This document shows positions 9,183 through 18,821 of a DNA stretch of 64,000 nt, one piece after another. This DNA is from UKL13-3 sp943369665. Its GTDB lineage: Bacteria > Bacteroidota > Bacteroidia > UKL13-3. Each line of letters begins with the position of its first letter. Within the stretch, counting starts at the first letter, position 1. Location of the stretch: NCBI GenBank assembly GCA_943369665.1, contig CALRNX020000001.1, positions 1-64,000 of the forward strand. The letters run 5' to 3'. Both the position numbers and the translations under genes were made by a program. The notes under the pieces were generated by a model, which did no database searches, was not told where the DNA came from, and worked only from the letters and a program-made list of their open reading frames with translations.

Positions 9183-11741
9183 ATGGCAGAAGACAGAATT
9201 ATTACCATCAACATTGAAGATGAAATGAAAACAGCTTACATCGATTATTCGATGTCGGTTATTGTTTCGCGTGCGTTACCTGATGTGCGCGATGGATTAA
9301 AGCCCGTGCACCGCAGGGTTTTGTATGGTATGACCGAGTTGGGATTGGCTTCAAACCGCCCTTATAAAAAGTCGGCACGTATCGTAGGAGAAGTTTTGGG
9401 TAAGTTTCACCCACATGGTGATAGTTCAGTTTACGATGCAATGGTGCGCATGGCGCAAGACTGGAGCATGCGTTACACATTGGTTGACGGACAAGGAAAC
9501 TTTGGTTCGGTAGATGGAGATCCTCCGGCAGCAATGCGTTATACCGAGGCTCGTTTGCGTAAAATAGCAGAAGAATTACTGGTTGATATTGATAAAAACA
9601 CAGTTGATTTTCGCCCCAACTTTGACGACTCGTTGCAAGAGCCAACTGTTTTACCGTCAAAAATCCCGCATTTATTGGTAAATGGAGCATCGGGTATTGC
9701 GGTGGGTATGGCAACCAATATGGCACCTCATAACTTAACAGAGGTTATTGATGGTATATTGGCTTATATCGATAACCGCGATATTGAAATATCCGAGTTG
9801 ATGAAACATGTGAAAGCTCCCGATTTCCCGACAGGAGGTATCATTTATGGTTACGAAGGCGTGAAAGAAGCTTTAGAAACCGGTCGCGGACGTATTGTAA
9901 TGCGCGGTAAAGCAACTTTTGAAACCAGCAAAACAGGTAAAGACCAGATCGTGGTGAACGAGATTCCTTACCAGGTGAACAAAGCCACGCTGATTGCCAA
10001 AACTGCAGAGTTAATCAACGAAAAGGTAATTGAAGGTATTTCTGAAATTCGTGATGAGAGTGACAGAGAAGGAATGCGTATTGTTTATGATATTAAACGT
10101 GACGCTATTCCAAACATCGTTTTAAACAAGCTTTATAAGTACACAGCACTTCAAACTTCTTTCAGTGTAAACAATGTGGCTTTGGTAAAAGGTCGCCCTG
10201 AGATGCTGAACCTGAAAGACCAGATCAAATTTTTCGTAGAGCACCGCCATGAGGTTGTGGTTCGCAGAACACAATTTGAGTTGGAAGAAGCACAAAAACG
10301 TGCCCATATCTTAGAGGGATTATTAATTGCATTAGATAATCTGGATGCTGTTATTAAGTTGATTCGTGAAGCTAAAACTCCGGATGATGCCCGCGAAGGC
10401 TTGATGTCTGGTTTTAAACTAAGCGAGATCCAGGCAAAAGCGATCCTCGATATGCGTTTACGTGTATTAACAGGACTGGAGCGCGATAAAATTAAAGACG
10501 AATACGCAGAGTTGATGAAGTTAATCAACTATTTACAGGAAGTATTGGCTGACGAATCGTTACGTTACAAGATCATCAAGGAAGAATTGACCGAGATGAA
10601 AGAAAAGTATGGCGATAAACGCAGAACCGAAATTGTACATGCCGGAAACGACATGAGCATGGAAGACCTTATTGCAGATGACGAGGTGGTGATAACCATT
10701 TCACATTTGGGTTATGTAAAACGTACTTCATTAAGTGAATACCGTACACAAAACAGGGGAGGAAGAGGTTCGCGCGGTGTGGCCAAACGCCAGGAAGATT
10801 TTGTTGAGCATGTATTTATGGCTACCAACCATAATTATCTCATGTTCTTTACTAACCAAGGTAAATGCTACTGGATCAAGGTGTGGGAAATCCCGGAAGG
10901 TGATAAGACCTCAAAAGGACGTGCCATCCAAAACTTAATTAATATATCGGCTGATGATAAAGTAATGGCCTACTTAAATGTTAAAAACTTAAGTGATCCT
11001 GAATACCTGGCAAATAATTATGTAATGATGTGTACTGAGCAAGGTAGCATCAAAAAAACAACCCTGGAAGCATATTCTCGTCCGCGTGCGAATGGTGTAA
11101 ATGCCATCAATGTGCGTGAGGGAGATATGTTGGTTGAGGCGCGTTTAACCAGCGGAACAAGTGAGATTATTATTGCGAGCCAGGAAGGTAAAGCCATCCG
11201 CTTTAACGAGGCAAGCGTTCGCCCGATGGGAAGAACAGCTACCGGAGTGAGAGCCATCAGGCTTGCCGAAGGCGATACGGTATTGGGTATGATCGCAATT
11301 GAAAATCCGCAAACAACGAATGTTTTGGTGGTAACCGAAAATGGTATGGGTAAACGCAGTGATGTGGAAGACTACCGTATCACCAATCGTGGAGGTAAAG
11401 GAGTAATGGCCATGAATGTTACCGAAAAAACAGGTAAGCTCGTTGCCATTAAAGAAGTAGACGATACCAATGATATCATGATCATGACCAAAGCCGGTAT
11501 CACCATTCGTTTAAGTGTAAAAGATCTGAGGGTATTGGGTCGTGTAACACAAGGTGTACGTTTGATCAATATTGACGATAAAGATTCCATCGCTTCGATT
11601 GCAAAAGTAGATTATGTAGAAGAAGTGGAAGAGGCTGCAGAAAATGCTGAAGGAATGATCGGAGAGGAGCCAACCAACGACAACCCGGATGCAGCCGCAA
11701 CCGGAGAAGCTGAGGTTACTGATGCACCACCGGCTGAATAA
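9183..11741 (+). CDS. gyrA: DNA gyrase subunit A
   Basis: 852 residues. The N-terminal winged-helix/tower region is canonical: DGLKPVHRRVLYGM, the quinolone region HPHGDSSVYDAMVRMAQ, and AAMRYTEARL with the catalytic tyrosine at about residue 120. Residues matching E. coli Ser83 and Asp87 are Ser81 and Asp85, so no classical quinolone-resistance change is seen. The C-terminal beta-pinwheel starts after residue 500 and includes the GyrA-box-like QNRGGRGSRG, which distinguishes it from ParC. The tail is acidic and rich in Ala and Glu. With GyrB it introduces negative supercoils. It is transcribed alone and ends at a strong terminator. Confidence 0.97.
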   Translation: MAEDRIITINIEDEMKTAYIDYSMSVIVSRALPDVRDGLKPVHRRVLYGMTELGLASNRPYKKSARIVGEVLGKFHPHGDSSVYDAMVRMAQDWSMRYTLVDGQGNFGSVDGDPPAAMRYTEARLRKIAEELLVDIDKNTVDFRPNFDDSLQEPTVLPSKIPHLLVNGASGIAVGMATNMAPHNLTEVIDGILAYIDNRDIEISELMKHVKAPDFPTGGIIYGYEGVKEALETGRGRIVMRGKATFETSKTGKDQIVVNEIPYQVNKATLIAKTAELINEKVIEGISEIRDESDREGMRIVYDIKRDAIPNIVLNKLYKYTALQTSFSVNNVALVKGRPEMLNLKDQIKFFVEHRHEVVVRRTQFELEEAQKRAHILEGLLIALDNLDAVIKLIREAKTPDDAREGLMSGFKLSEIQAKAILDMRLRVLTGLERDKIKDEYAELMKLINYLQEVLADESLRYKIIKEELTEMKEKYGDKRRTEIVHAGNDMSMEDLIADDEVVITISHLGYVKRTSLSEYRTQNRGGRGSRGVAKRQEDFVEHVFMATNHNYLMFFTNQGKCYWIKVWEIPEGDKTSKGRAIQNLINISADDKVMAYLNVKNLSDPEYLANNYVMMCTEQGSIKKTTLEAYSRPRANGVNAINVREGDMLVEARLTSGTSEIIIASQEGKAIRFNEASVRPMGRTATGVRAIRLAEGDTVLGMIAIENPQTTNVLVVTENGMGKRSDVEDYRITNRGGKGVMAMNVTEKTGKLVAIKEVDDTNDIMIMTKAGITIRLSVKDLRVLGRVTQGVRLINIDDKDSIASIAKVDYVEEVEEAAENAEGMIGEEPTNDNPDAAATGEAEVTDAPPAE

Positions 11742-11768
11742 ATAACAGATTCAATCTCATATAAAGTA

Positions 11769-11804
11769 AAACCACCAATCGAATAATCGGTTGGTGGTTT
11801 TTTT
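11769..11804 (+). terminator. Terminator of gyrA
   Basis: AAACCACCAA (11769-11778) pairs with TTGGTGGTTT (11791-11800) and is followed by a run of T. Confidence 0.85.
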
Positions 11805-11885
11805 GTAAATAAAAGCGCTAAAGAATTCTGGAAGAATAAAAGACAACGAAAAAAAAAGAGGTACATTCGTATAAACATCCTTTGT

Positions 11886-14800
11886 ATGAAAACATTAACT
11901 AGAATTTTTGCTATAATTGGTTTACTTGTTTTGAATACTAAAGCAGGAAAGGCTCAGGTTTTTAGTTATTATGAACCTCATTTGGCCATTAGCTATTCGG
12001 GGGAATACCCCTCTAGTTGTATATATGTAGATAGGAGAGGACATAAATGGCAAAGTTCTGCCTCAAGCAATCAATTAAACTATTTTAATAAAAAAACATG
12101 GGTAAGAATTGCGGCTAACGGATCACAAGTGTTTTGTGTGAACTCAATTGATAGTGCCGAAATTTGGGTTGGAACAAATGACGGAATTGTTGTGTTTGAT
12201 AGCTTATTACATAAATCGATTTTAAAAACAGGCAGCGAAACACCAGCATCCAATATAATAAACACAATTAGTTTCGAAGATAAACGCAAAGTTTGGGTCG
12301 GAACAGAAGCTGGTTTCTACCTTTTACAAAATGCCATTTGGACATTAGCAGATACGAATAGTTTAGTTTCTAAAACGAATATTAAAAAATGTTTTATTGA
12401 CACAAAAAACAGAAAATGGGTTGGTACTAATATTGGCCTCTTTGTTTATAATGATACAGATTGGACTATTTATAATACAGATAATTCTGCTATTTTAAAT
12501 GATACGATAACAGCAATATCCGAAGATATAAATGGATTGATTTGGATTGGCGGGCCAAAAGGTATTTCTGTTTGGGATGGAATCGCATTTACTTTTTATA
12601 CGACAACGAATAGTAATTTATTAAACAATAATATAAAGGGAATTCATATTGATCCATTGAATAATAAATGGCTAGCCACAGATTCGATCGTTCAAAAGAT
12701 AAGCAATTTAAGCGTTTGGGAAAACTATCCGATTCAATCGACAATAATTGTGAATGACGAAAAAGGCAACTTATTAGCGAATGGTCTTTTTCTAAAAGAA
12801 GAATTAATGGACTTTGACAACAATCAAAACAAATTTATTCTTTCAAAACGAATAGGTTTAAATGTTCAGTGTGCACAACATGTAAGAGTAGATTCTTCTC
12901 AAATTCTTTGGGTTAGTACATATGCTAATGGATTGTATAAATTTGATGAAAAAGAGTGGGTTCAATACTCTGTTGAAGATGGATTACCAAGTAATAGTAT
13001 TCGTCAAACAGTAAGTGATAATAATGGATATGTGTGGATTGCTACCGATAGTGGCCTTGTTCAATACAATGGAACAAAATTTATAGTATATAATCAACAC
13101 AATTCTCCATTAACGAGTATAGATATTATTGCTATTGGTGTAGATAAAACAAATAACAAATGGATTAGTACTAAAGGCCAGGGTTTATTTAAACTTACAC
13201 CAGATTCGTTGTGGGTTAACTATACAACCACAAACACGCCCAATTTATGTAGCAACACAATAACTTCTGTTATTGTTGATAGCAGCAACCAAGTTTGGTT
13301 TGGTTCAATTAATGGAACAAGCATGCTTAATGGCAATAGCTGGACACATCATTTAGTAGGAAAAGATTGTCGGTTCATGATTGTTAATGCAAGAGGGAAT
13401 AGAGTTGTAGCTGGTGGCCAAAATATTGCAGATTTTAGAGAAGGATCTTTTTATGAATATAAAAAGAGCGCTTGGGTAGTTCATTCTTTAGTTGGTATGA
13501 ATACTTTTTATTCGATTGCATTTGGCGCTGATGATGATATATACACCTCATTTTCAGTGGGTTTGTCTCCTAATCCAGTTGTAAAAAGATTGTCTGGCAG
13601 AAGTTGGTTACCTGGTTTTATTCCTACTTATAATTTCGTCTGGTCATCATCAGATGGCAGCATATGGCTATCGGGTTATGATTATTATAGGCAAGGACTT
13701 GTAAGATACAATGAAAAGGCAGTATGTCCCTTTAAAGAGGATTCCTTACAATATAATATATCTAAAAGTGCTCAGTCTATTCAAGCACAAATTGAAAATC
13801 AATCTGATTGGGAAGTGGTTATTGACCAACAAGCCTTTAAATGGGTACACCCAGCTGTATTTAGTGGAACAGGAAACAAAGTAGTCGCGTTTAGTTTAGA
13901 CAGAAATTTTTCGATCAAAAAAAGAATTGCTGAGTTTAAAATTGTTTCAAAATGTGATACCAGCCAAAAAATTATTATAAAAATTACCCAAGAAGGCGAT
14001 ACTGCAGCTACACCCTATTTTACGGTTGATTTCCCTTCAAATTCAATGGTTAAAGAAAAAGATACCGTTTTAACTATTATTATAAAATCAAATACGGGAA
14101 TTTCTTGGGATATATCCAATAGTGCGCCAGGATTTTTATATCTGTCAAAAAATAAAGGGATAGATACAGACACTATACAAGTTTTGATTGGCCCAAATCC
14201 AACATTATCAGCACGACAAGGTTATTTATCAATTTATTGCAGAGACAGTACAATAAGCTTTGGTCATTATGACATTTTAATTAGCCAAGATCCTGGAAAA
14301 AATGTTGTTGAAAATATAGAACTGGTGTCTGGTGAGCAAGGCGGAAATATCTCTCATAAAGTACTGGTAAATAACTGGCGAATTGTTAATATGCAAATAA
14401 GCGATGCATGGTTCCATATTAATCAAATCCAAGGAGATGTTAATGATGAAATTACAATAAACGTAGAGGCTAATGGTAACTTATTGCCAAGATTTGGGAA
14501 GTTTTATATCATGAATTCTGATACAATAGCATACGAAGTTTCAATAAAGCAATACGGGCTTGAGAAATATCTTAATATTTCTTTGCCTCAAAACATATCA
14601 TTAAGTTATGGAGATACTCTTCTCAAAATGATTATTTACAGCAATATTGAACAAAACTGGACGCTTTCAATTAATGATGCTAATTGGATTACCCCTTCCA
14701 AAACAACAGGAATCAAAACCGACACTGTTTTATTATTTGTATCGAGTAATAAAGAGCATACAGCCAGAAGTAATTATTTATCAGTACAATCTGATGGTTT

Positions 14801-15110
14801 ACATGATGATGCAACTATAACGCAATCATTTTTAGGTGCAACTTCAATAGCTAAAAAAAGATCTCAGATAAATTCTTCGATTGAAGCCTATCCTAACCCT
14901 TTTGTAAATCAGATTGAATTAGATTTAAACAATGCAGGCTTAATAGAGGACTTTTCATTTGAATTAGTAAATATAGTAGGACAAGAAATTTTAAAGGGGA
15001 GACTAGAATCGACTGCAATAGAATTAAACAGCATCGAAAAAGGCTCCTACTATTTGAAAATATTTAAAAACATGCAGTATCTGAAGACGATTAAAGTAGT
15101 TAAATTATAA
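11886..15110 (+). CDS. Large secreted two-component-propeller protein with BACON-like domains and T9SS tail
   Basis: 1074 residues. A signal peptide (about 1-24) is followed by roughly 600 residues of repeats of the form NxxWIGTxxGLxxYDG plus YTTxNS, typical of Reg_prop beta-propeller blades. Residues of about 620-990 contain two or three BACON/Ig-like units (LTIIIKSNTGISWDIS, then YLSIYC; IEQNWTLSINDANWITPS). The final 75 residues (AYPNPFVNQIELDL, IVGQEIL, KGSYYLKIFK) are a T9SS sorting domain. Such propellers are normally the sensory part of hybrid two-component systems, but no membrane span, kinase or HTH is present here, so it is probably a surface binding protein. The coding strand looks more AT-rich than gyrA next door. 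Confidence 0.8.
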   Translation: MKTLTRIFAIIGLLVLNTKAGKAQVFSYYEPHLAISYSGEYPSSCIYVDRRGHKWQSSASSNQLNYFNKKTWVRIAANGSQVFCVNSIDSAEIWVGTNDGIVVFDSLLHKSILKTGSETPASNIINTISFEDKRKVWVGTEAGFYLLQNAIWTLADTNSLVSKTNIKKCFIDTKNRKWVGTNIGLFVYNDTDWTIYNTDNSAILNDTITAISEDINGLIWIGGPKGISVWDGIAFTFYTTTNSNLLNNNIKGIHIDPLNNKWLATDSIVQKISNLSVWENYPIQSTIIVNDEKGNLLANGLFLKEELMDFDNNQNKFILSKRIGLNVQCAQHVRVDSSQILWVSTYANGLYKFDEKEWVQYSVEDGLPSNSIRQTVSDNNGYVWIATDSGLVQYNGTKFIVYNQHNSPLTSIDIIAIGVDKTNNKWISTKGQGLFKLTPDSLWVNYTTTNTPNLCSNTITSVIVDSSNQVWFGSINGTSMLNGNSWTHHLVGKDCRFMIVNARGNRVVAGGQNIADFREGSFYEYKKSAWVVHSLVGMNTFYSIAFGADDDIYTSFSVGLSPNPVVKRLSGRSWLPGFIPTYNFVWSSSDGSIWLSGYDYYRQGLVRYNEKAVCPFKEDSLQYNISKSAQSIQAQIENQSDWEVVIDQQAFKWVHPAVFSGTGNKVVAFSLDRNFSIKKRIAEFKIVSKCDTSQKIIIKITQEGDTAATPYFTVDFPSNSMVKEKDTVLTIIIKSNTGISWDISNSAPGFLYLSKNKGIDTDTIQVLIGPNPTLSARQGYLSIYCRDSTISFGHYDILISQDPGKNVVENIELVSGEQGGNISHKVLVNNWRIVNMQISDAWFHINQIQGDVNDEITINVEANGNLLPRFGKFYIMNSDTIAYEVSIKQYGLEKYLNISLPQNISLSYGDTLLKMIIYSNIEQNWTLSINDANWITPSKTTGIKTDTVLLFVSSNKEHTARSNYLSVQSDGLHDDATITQSFLGATSIAKKRSQINSSIEAYPNPFVNQIELDLNNAGLIEDFSFELVNIVGQEILKGRLESTAIELNSIEKGSYYLKIFKNMQYLKTIKVVKL

Positions 15111-15115
15111 AAAAG

Positions 15116-15150
15116 AAAAAGGAGGAGGTCTAAGTCTCCTTTTTTTTCTT
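15116..15150 (+). terminator. Terminator after the propeller gene
   Basis: AAAAAGGAG (15116-15124) pairs with CTCCTTTTT (15136-15144), followed by more T. Confidence 0.7.
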
Positions 15151-15278
15151 TTTGGAGACGAAAAATCAGGTTCCGTAAACTAAACATGATTGTCATTTGT
15201 ATTAGGTAAACCATTGCTGGTTAATAGAATAGAACAAGCAATTATTCTAAACAAGCTCAAACCTATTGTGCATTACAG

Positions 15279-15297
15279 GATTGGGCGAAGCCCAATC
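15279..15297. repeat. Short perfect stem-loop in the convergent intergenic gap
   Basis: GATTGGGC (15279-15286), loop GAA, GCCCAATC (15290-15297). It lies between two convergent genes without a clear T tract. It could be a terminator variant or a member of a dispersed intergenic palindrome family. Confidence 0.5.
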
Positions 15298-15326
15298 GCG
15301 ACAGATAGCGAGGTTTGTCTTAAAAA

Positions 15327-16574
15327 TTAAGCGTAGAAAAAATAATTGAAGCAACCCAAAATGATGAGCAGCCCGGATACGATCAGTTTATATTTATTGA
15401 TGGTATCATATTTTGCAGCCATCAGCAGCAAAAAAGGAATAGCTTGGTATGGATACAATGCACTGAATTGATGGGTTATCTTAATACAGGTAGCGAAAAT
15501 CAACATCGTTGATATGCCTAAGAATATGAACCAATTGCTGTTTCTGTTTTCGTATATGCGAAACAGGATTGTAAATGCAAAATAAAGCGCGAAAGCAATT
15601 AACAAAGTAGAAGCAAAAATGCTCCAATGGTATAAGAGCGTGTCACCCAAAATTCGGTTCACAATATTTTTAAGAGGTGTTTTGGTTGCAAAACCAACAA
15701 AGAGATTCGCTATATAAAGGAACGCAAATCCTCCAATGATGCCGAACAGTTGTTTGCGATTTTGAACCGGAACAAAAAAACGGGGAGTGATGATGAGGAT
15801 GTAAATCCCTGCATACCCAAATGCATACAACAAATGATCAACCCGCAATCCCTCTTGTACAAATAGGGTAGATGGAGGTTGAATACCATTCCAGATTGAG
15901 AACACATACATCAGGGGAAGCAGTGTTAATCCCAATCCGTAAAACTTACCGGCCGCAGTTAGTATATTGAACGAAGATTGTTGCAATGCATATATGCCCA
16001 TGCTAAGACCCAATACCAAATAAGGTTGGCGGCCCAAAATGGCCAAAGCAAAGCAGGCAGCAAACAATAAATTGTAAATGATATTTTGTGCCAGCGATAA
16101 TTCCTCATTTAAGAGTCGGTACATGAGGTATATGCTCAAAAGTAAAAAGATCAGTGTAGGTACTTGTGTAATGGCAAATCCTGCTATCACAAAAGTGGTG
16201 GGAACGATCAGGATGTTTAACCAGCCCTGGTTAAAATGTTCCGAAACGGTTTGCATGAATAGTTTTCGAAACAAGATGATCATTACCACAAACAACAAAA
16301 CATTCACCAATCGCGAACGAAAAATATCAAGATGCGTAAAAGGTTCGAACAGGAAATGTACCCAGGCAAAAGTTGGCCCGGCAGGACCTTTTAACAGCCT
16401 GAAAAAATCGTCTCCGAAAAAATACGTTTGAAAAATAGTGACATTTTCGAGGTAATATGTTTCGTCACAAAAGGCAGAAATGTTCAGTGTAAAAACGGAG
16501 ATTAAAAACAGGATAAAACCGAAAATGGTTAACCGTTTCCAATTCAATTCAAGCTTATCCATTTTTTGTCGCAA
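15327..16574 (-). CDS. Polytopic membrane protein, GT-C glycosyltransferase-like
   Basis: 415 residues with about ten hydrophobic segments. After the first membrane span comes CDETYYLENV, an acidic pair in the first external loop as seen in GT-C enzymes that use polyprenyl-phosphate sugars. I cannot assign a named family. The gene is the last of three overlapping minus-strand genes: its start overlaps the end of the methyltransferase gene by 20 bases. With a DPM-type GT2 upstream, a role in transferring a lipid-linked sugar to a cell-surface acceptor is reasonable but inferred. An alternative start four codons later (base 16562) is equally plausible. Confidence 0.55.
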   Translation of the reverse strand: MRQKMDKLELNWKRLTIFGFILFLISVFTLNISAFCDETYYLENVTIFQTYFFGDDFFRLLKGPAGPTFAWVHFLFEPFTHLDIFRSRLVNVLLFVVMIILFRKLFMQTVSEHFNQGWLNILIVPTTFVIAGFAITQVPTLIFLLLSIYLMYRLLNEELSLAQNIIYNLLFAACFALAILGRQPYLVLGLSMGIYALQQSSFNILTAAGKFYGLGLTLLPLMYVFSIWNGIQPPSTLFVQEGLRVDHLLYAFGYAGIYILIITPRFFVPVQNRKQLFGIIGGFAFLYIANLFVGFATKTPLKNIVNRILGDTLLYHWSIFASTLLIAFALYFAFTILFRIYENRNSNWFIFLGISTMLIFATCIKITHQFSALYPYQAIPFLLLMAAKYDTINKYKLIVSGLLIILGCFNYFFYA

Positions 16575-17259
16575 TTACATAAAGGCTTTTGCCAATGGGT
16601 GTGTACAGGTATTTTTCCAACAGGTTGGTAAGAGGTACCAACACTTTATCATATACCGCAACAGCCTTTGGATTAAGGTCGCCCGACTTCGAAAACTTAT
16701 TGGTAAAGGCTGCAAAATACCCTAATAATTCATGATAGGTAATGGTGTCGATATGGAAACCTGCCTGGGTGATTTTACTTCTCAATTCAGGTTTTGTATA
16801 CCTTCTGAAATGACCAATATTTTTATCAAACTGCGAATACAATTCCATGCGTGCCGGAACATAAATAAGCAATTTACCCCCGATAGGAAGTTTATCGTAG
16901 ATCATTTTTAATACCTCGGTATCATTCTCTATATGTTCCAAAACATCAATTCCATACACAAAATCCAATGTTTCTCTCACATCCTTGATATCTGCATATC
17001 CTTTATGCAGTTGGCTCAGGTTGTTCAGGTATTTCAAATCGGGTTCTACTACAAACGTGCTGATATTGGTGCGGCCTGCAAAGCGGTTGATAAACTCACC
17101 TCTGCCTGCACCAAGTTCCAGCAGATTCACCGGGGATGAAAGGGCTGTTAAATTAAAAGCCTTTACAATGAGGCTTTCAATGAAATTGTTGCGGTTAACA
17201 GCATGGGTCGACATTACACTCAGCACATCATCGCCTGTATATAAAAATTGTTCGCTCAT
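16555..17259 (-). CDS. Class I SAM-dependent methyltransferase
   Basis: 234 residues. The SAM-binding motif I is LLELGAGRGEFINRF, motif II VVEPDLKYLNNL, and the post-I loop FVYGIDVLEHIEN with GGKLLIYVPA matches the Methyltransf_11/23 group. FDKNIGHFRRYTKPEL is often seen in methyltransferases encoded next to glycosyltransferases. The substrate is unknown. Its start overlaps the end of the GT2 gene by four bases (ATGA type) and its end overlaps the membrane protein gene, so the three are translationally coupled. Confidence 0.85.
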   Translation of the reverse strand: MSEQFLYTGDDVLSVMSTHAVNRNNFIESLIVKAFNLTALSSPVNLLELGAGRGEFINRFAGRTNISTFVVEPDLKYLNNLSQLHKGYADIKDVRETLDFVYGIDVLEHIENDTEVLKMIYDKLPIGGKLLIYVPARMELYSQFDKNIGHFRRYTKPELRSKITQAGFHIDTITYHELLGYFAAFTNKFSKSGDLNPKAVAVYDKVLVPLTNLLEKYLYTPIGKSLYVIATKNG

Positions 17260-18194
17260 TTAACTTCGTATTTAATCGTATTCACTTGTTGGTTATTGGA
17301 TATTTTGAGGAGGAAAATTCCGGAAACAAAAAATCCTAAGCTGATAATGGTGGCCGTCAAAAGCAGGAGGGTAACACTTCCTGCCCAACCGGGTATGGCA
17401 TTATTGGTAAATAGTTTTTGGAAAATAACCCACCCGATGCTGATGATAAAAACAGTAATGTTTAGCACAAATATTTTGAGTACCGTTATCAATAGCTCAT
17501 CGGCATATTCCACAAATGATTTAATCCCGTGCAGGATCAGATTGGAATAGCTCATTTTTGATTTTCCATCCAAACGCTCGCGCCTATTGCTCACCACAAA
17601 TGATTTGGGGATCCGCAGTTTTGATAATGTTGAGGCATAATGGATAAAACGGTTTTTGCTTAAGATGATGTCTAATATTTCAGCATTAATAATGGAGTAA
17701 TTCCCAAAGGTGAGCCTGGCACCTGTTAAAAACTTAAACACCATTTTATAGATGAAGTATCCTATCAAAAACAATGCACCCTCTTTGCGTTTTCCTCTTT
17801 TCACCAATACAATACTGTTTTCAACGGCTTCACGAAGCAGGGCAGGGATAACCGCAGGATCGTCTTCTCCATCGCTATCCATTACAATAATCCGGGTAGC
17901 TTTTTGTTCGTGGCAGTATTGCAATCCGGCATATATAGCGCCTTGATGTCCCTGGTTGATCGTTAATCTGAGTATGGAAAGTTTCAGTAATGGTGTTTCA
18001 AAATGCTGGCGTTCGGCTTGCAATAAAGAGAGTGTATTATCGGTGCTGTGATCGTCAACCACCACAATGGTGAAGGCCTCACCTGTTGATTGGATTACGG
18101 TTTTAATTTCTGACAGAAGCTTTAAAATAGCCTTGTTTTCATTGTAACAAGGCAAAACAATAAAGCATTTTTGGGTTGTTGTAATATTCTCCAC
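17256..18194 (-). CDS. GT2 family glycosyltransferase (DPM/GtrB-like)
   Basis: 312 residues. The GT-A fold starts at IVLPCYNENKAI; the nucleotide-binding DDHSTDNT is near residue 47, and the metal-binding MDSDGEDDP (DxD) near 105. Two C-terminal membrane helices (about 230-255 and 268-292) are typical of dolichol/undecaprenyl-phosphate sugar transferases. It likely charges a polyprenyl phosphate with a sugar on the cytoplasmic face, which a GT-C enzyme such as the operon's last gene could use. It is the first gene of the three-gene operon; rnpB lies upstream on the same strand, separated by a terminator. Confidence 0.85.
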   Translation of the reverse strand: MENITTTQKCFIVLPCYNENKAILKLLSEIKTVIQSTGEAFTIVVVDDHSTDNTLSLLQAERQHFETPLLKLSILRLTINQGHQGAIYAGLQYCHEQKATRIIVMDSDGEDDPAVIPALLREAVENSIVLVKRGKRKEGALFLIGYFIYKMVFKFLTGARLTFGNYSIINAEILDIILSKNRFIHYASTLSKLRIPKSFVVSNRRERLDGKSKMSYSNLILHGIKSFVEYADELLITVLKIFVLNITVFIISIGWVIFQKLFTNNAIPGWAGSVTLLLLTATIISLGFFVSGIFLLKISNNQQVNTIKYEVK

Positions 18195-18259
18195 GCAGCT
18201 ACAAATATATTTTATTCAACTCCATCTCCAAACCAATAAATTAAACCAGTTTAAATGGA

Positions 18260-18283
18260 AAAGGAGGCCGAAGCCTCCTTTAT
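18260..18283. terminator. Terminator downstream of rnpB
   Basis: AAAGGAGGC (18260-18268) pairs with GCCTCCTTT (18273-18281) around CGAA. It lies just past the 3' end of the minus-strand RNase P RNA. Confidence 0.8.
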
Positions 18284-18288
18284 CTTTT

Positions 18289-18746
18289 GTACAAAACGAT
18301 AAGCCGGGTTCTGTTTCCTGATCCTACAATTGCAGGATCAGAACGATTGTCATTTATCTCCGATAACCATCACTAGTTACCTCTAGCAGCCTACCCACCG
18401 GGATCGAACGAGTAGCTCTTAGCTTCGGCTCCGCTCAACCACCGCCATAACTCACCGAATGAGTGGACGTATGCTGAGCGGAGCTGAAGCCCCCGGCCTA
18501 TTTGGCCTTACAACCCGTGAGGTTTACCTTGCCTCCGATATTGCTATCGGAGCGGTGGTCTCTTACACCGCCTTTTCACCTTTTCCTCTTCACAAACACG
18601 TTGTGATGAGGTAGTCTAATTTTCTGCGGCACTCTCTGTAAACACAATATTATACTGCATTTCCCACCCGTTAGGTGGCACGGTACTCTGTGTTGCCCGG
18701 ACTTTCCTCCCTATGTATTGCAATAAGGCGACAATCTGTTTTGCAC
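18289..18746 (-). ncRNA. rnpB: RNase P RNA, bacterial class A type
   Basis: The minus strand carries the conserved 5' core GAGGAAAGTCCGGGC (near 18700) and the matching 3' core ACAGAACCCGGCTTATC (near 18310), the two halves of the P4 region. Terminal helix P1 is visible as GTGCAAAAC at the 5' end (18746-18738) and GTTTTGTAC at the 3' end (18297-18289), with one G-U pair; I used this to set both ends. Length 458 nt is somewhat above the usual size. A TACCTTTG box sits five bases upstream. The RNA is the catalytic part of RNase P, which matures tRNA 5' ends. Confidence 0.95.
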
Positions 18747-18750
18747 GGCA

Positions 18751-18758
18751 CAAAGGTA
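18751..18758 (-). promoter_or_regulatory. -7 box of the rnpB promoter
   Basis: TACCTTTG on the minus strand matches TAnnTTTG exactly and ends five bases before the predicted first base of P1. No convincing -33 TTG is seen. Confidence 0.6.
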
Positions 18759-18821
18759 AGTAATTGGCTGATATGGTTGGGTTATTTTTAACCGGGGCAC
18801 AAACCAGGAAGCAAAATCGGG

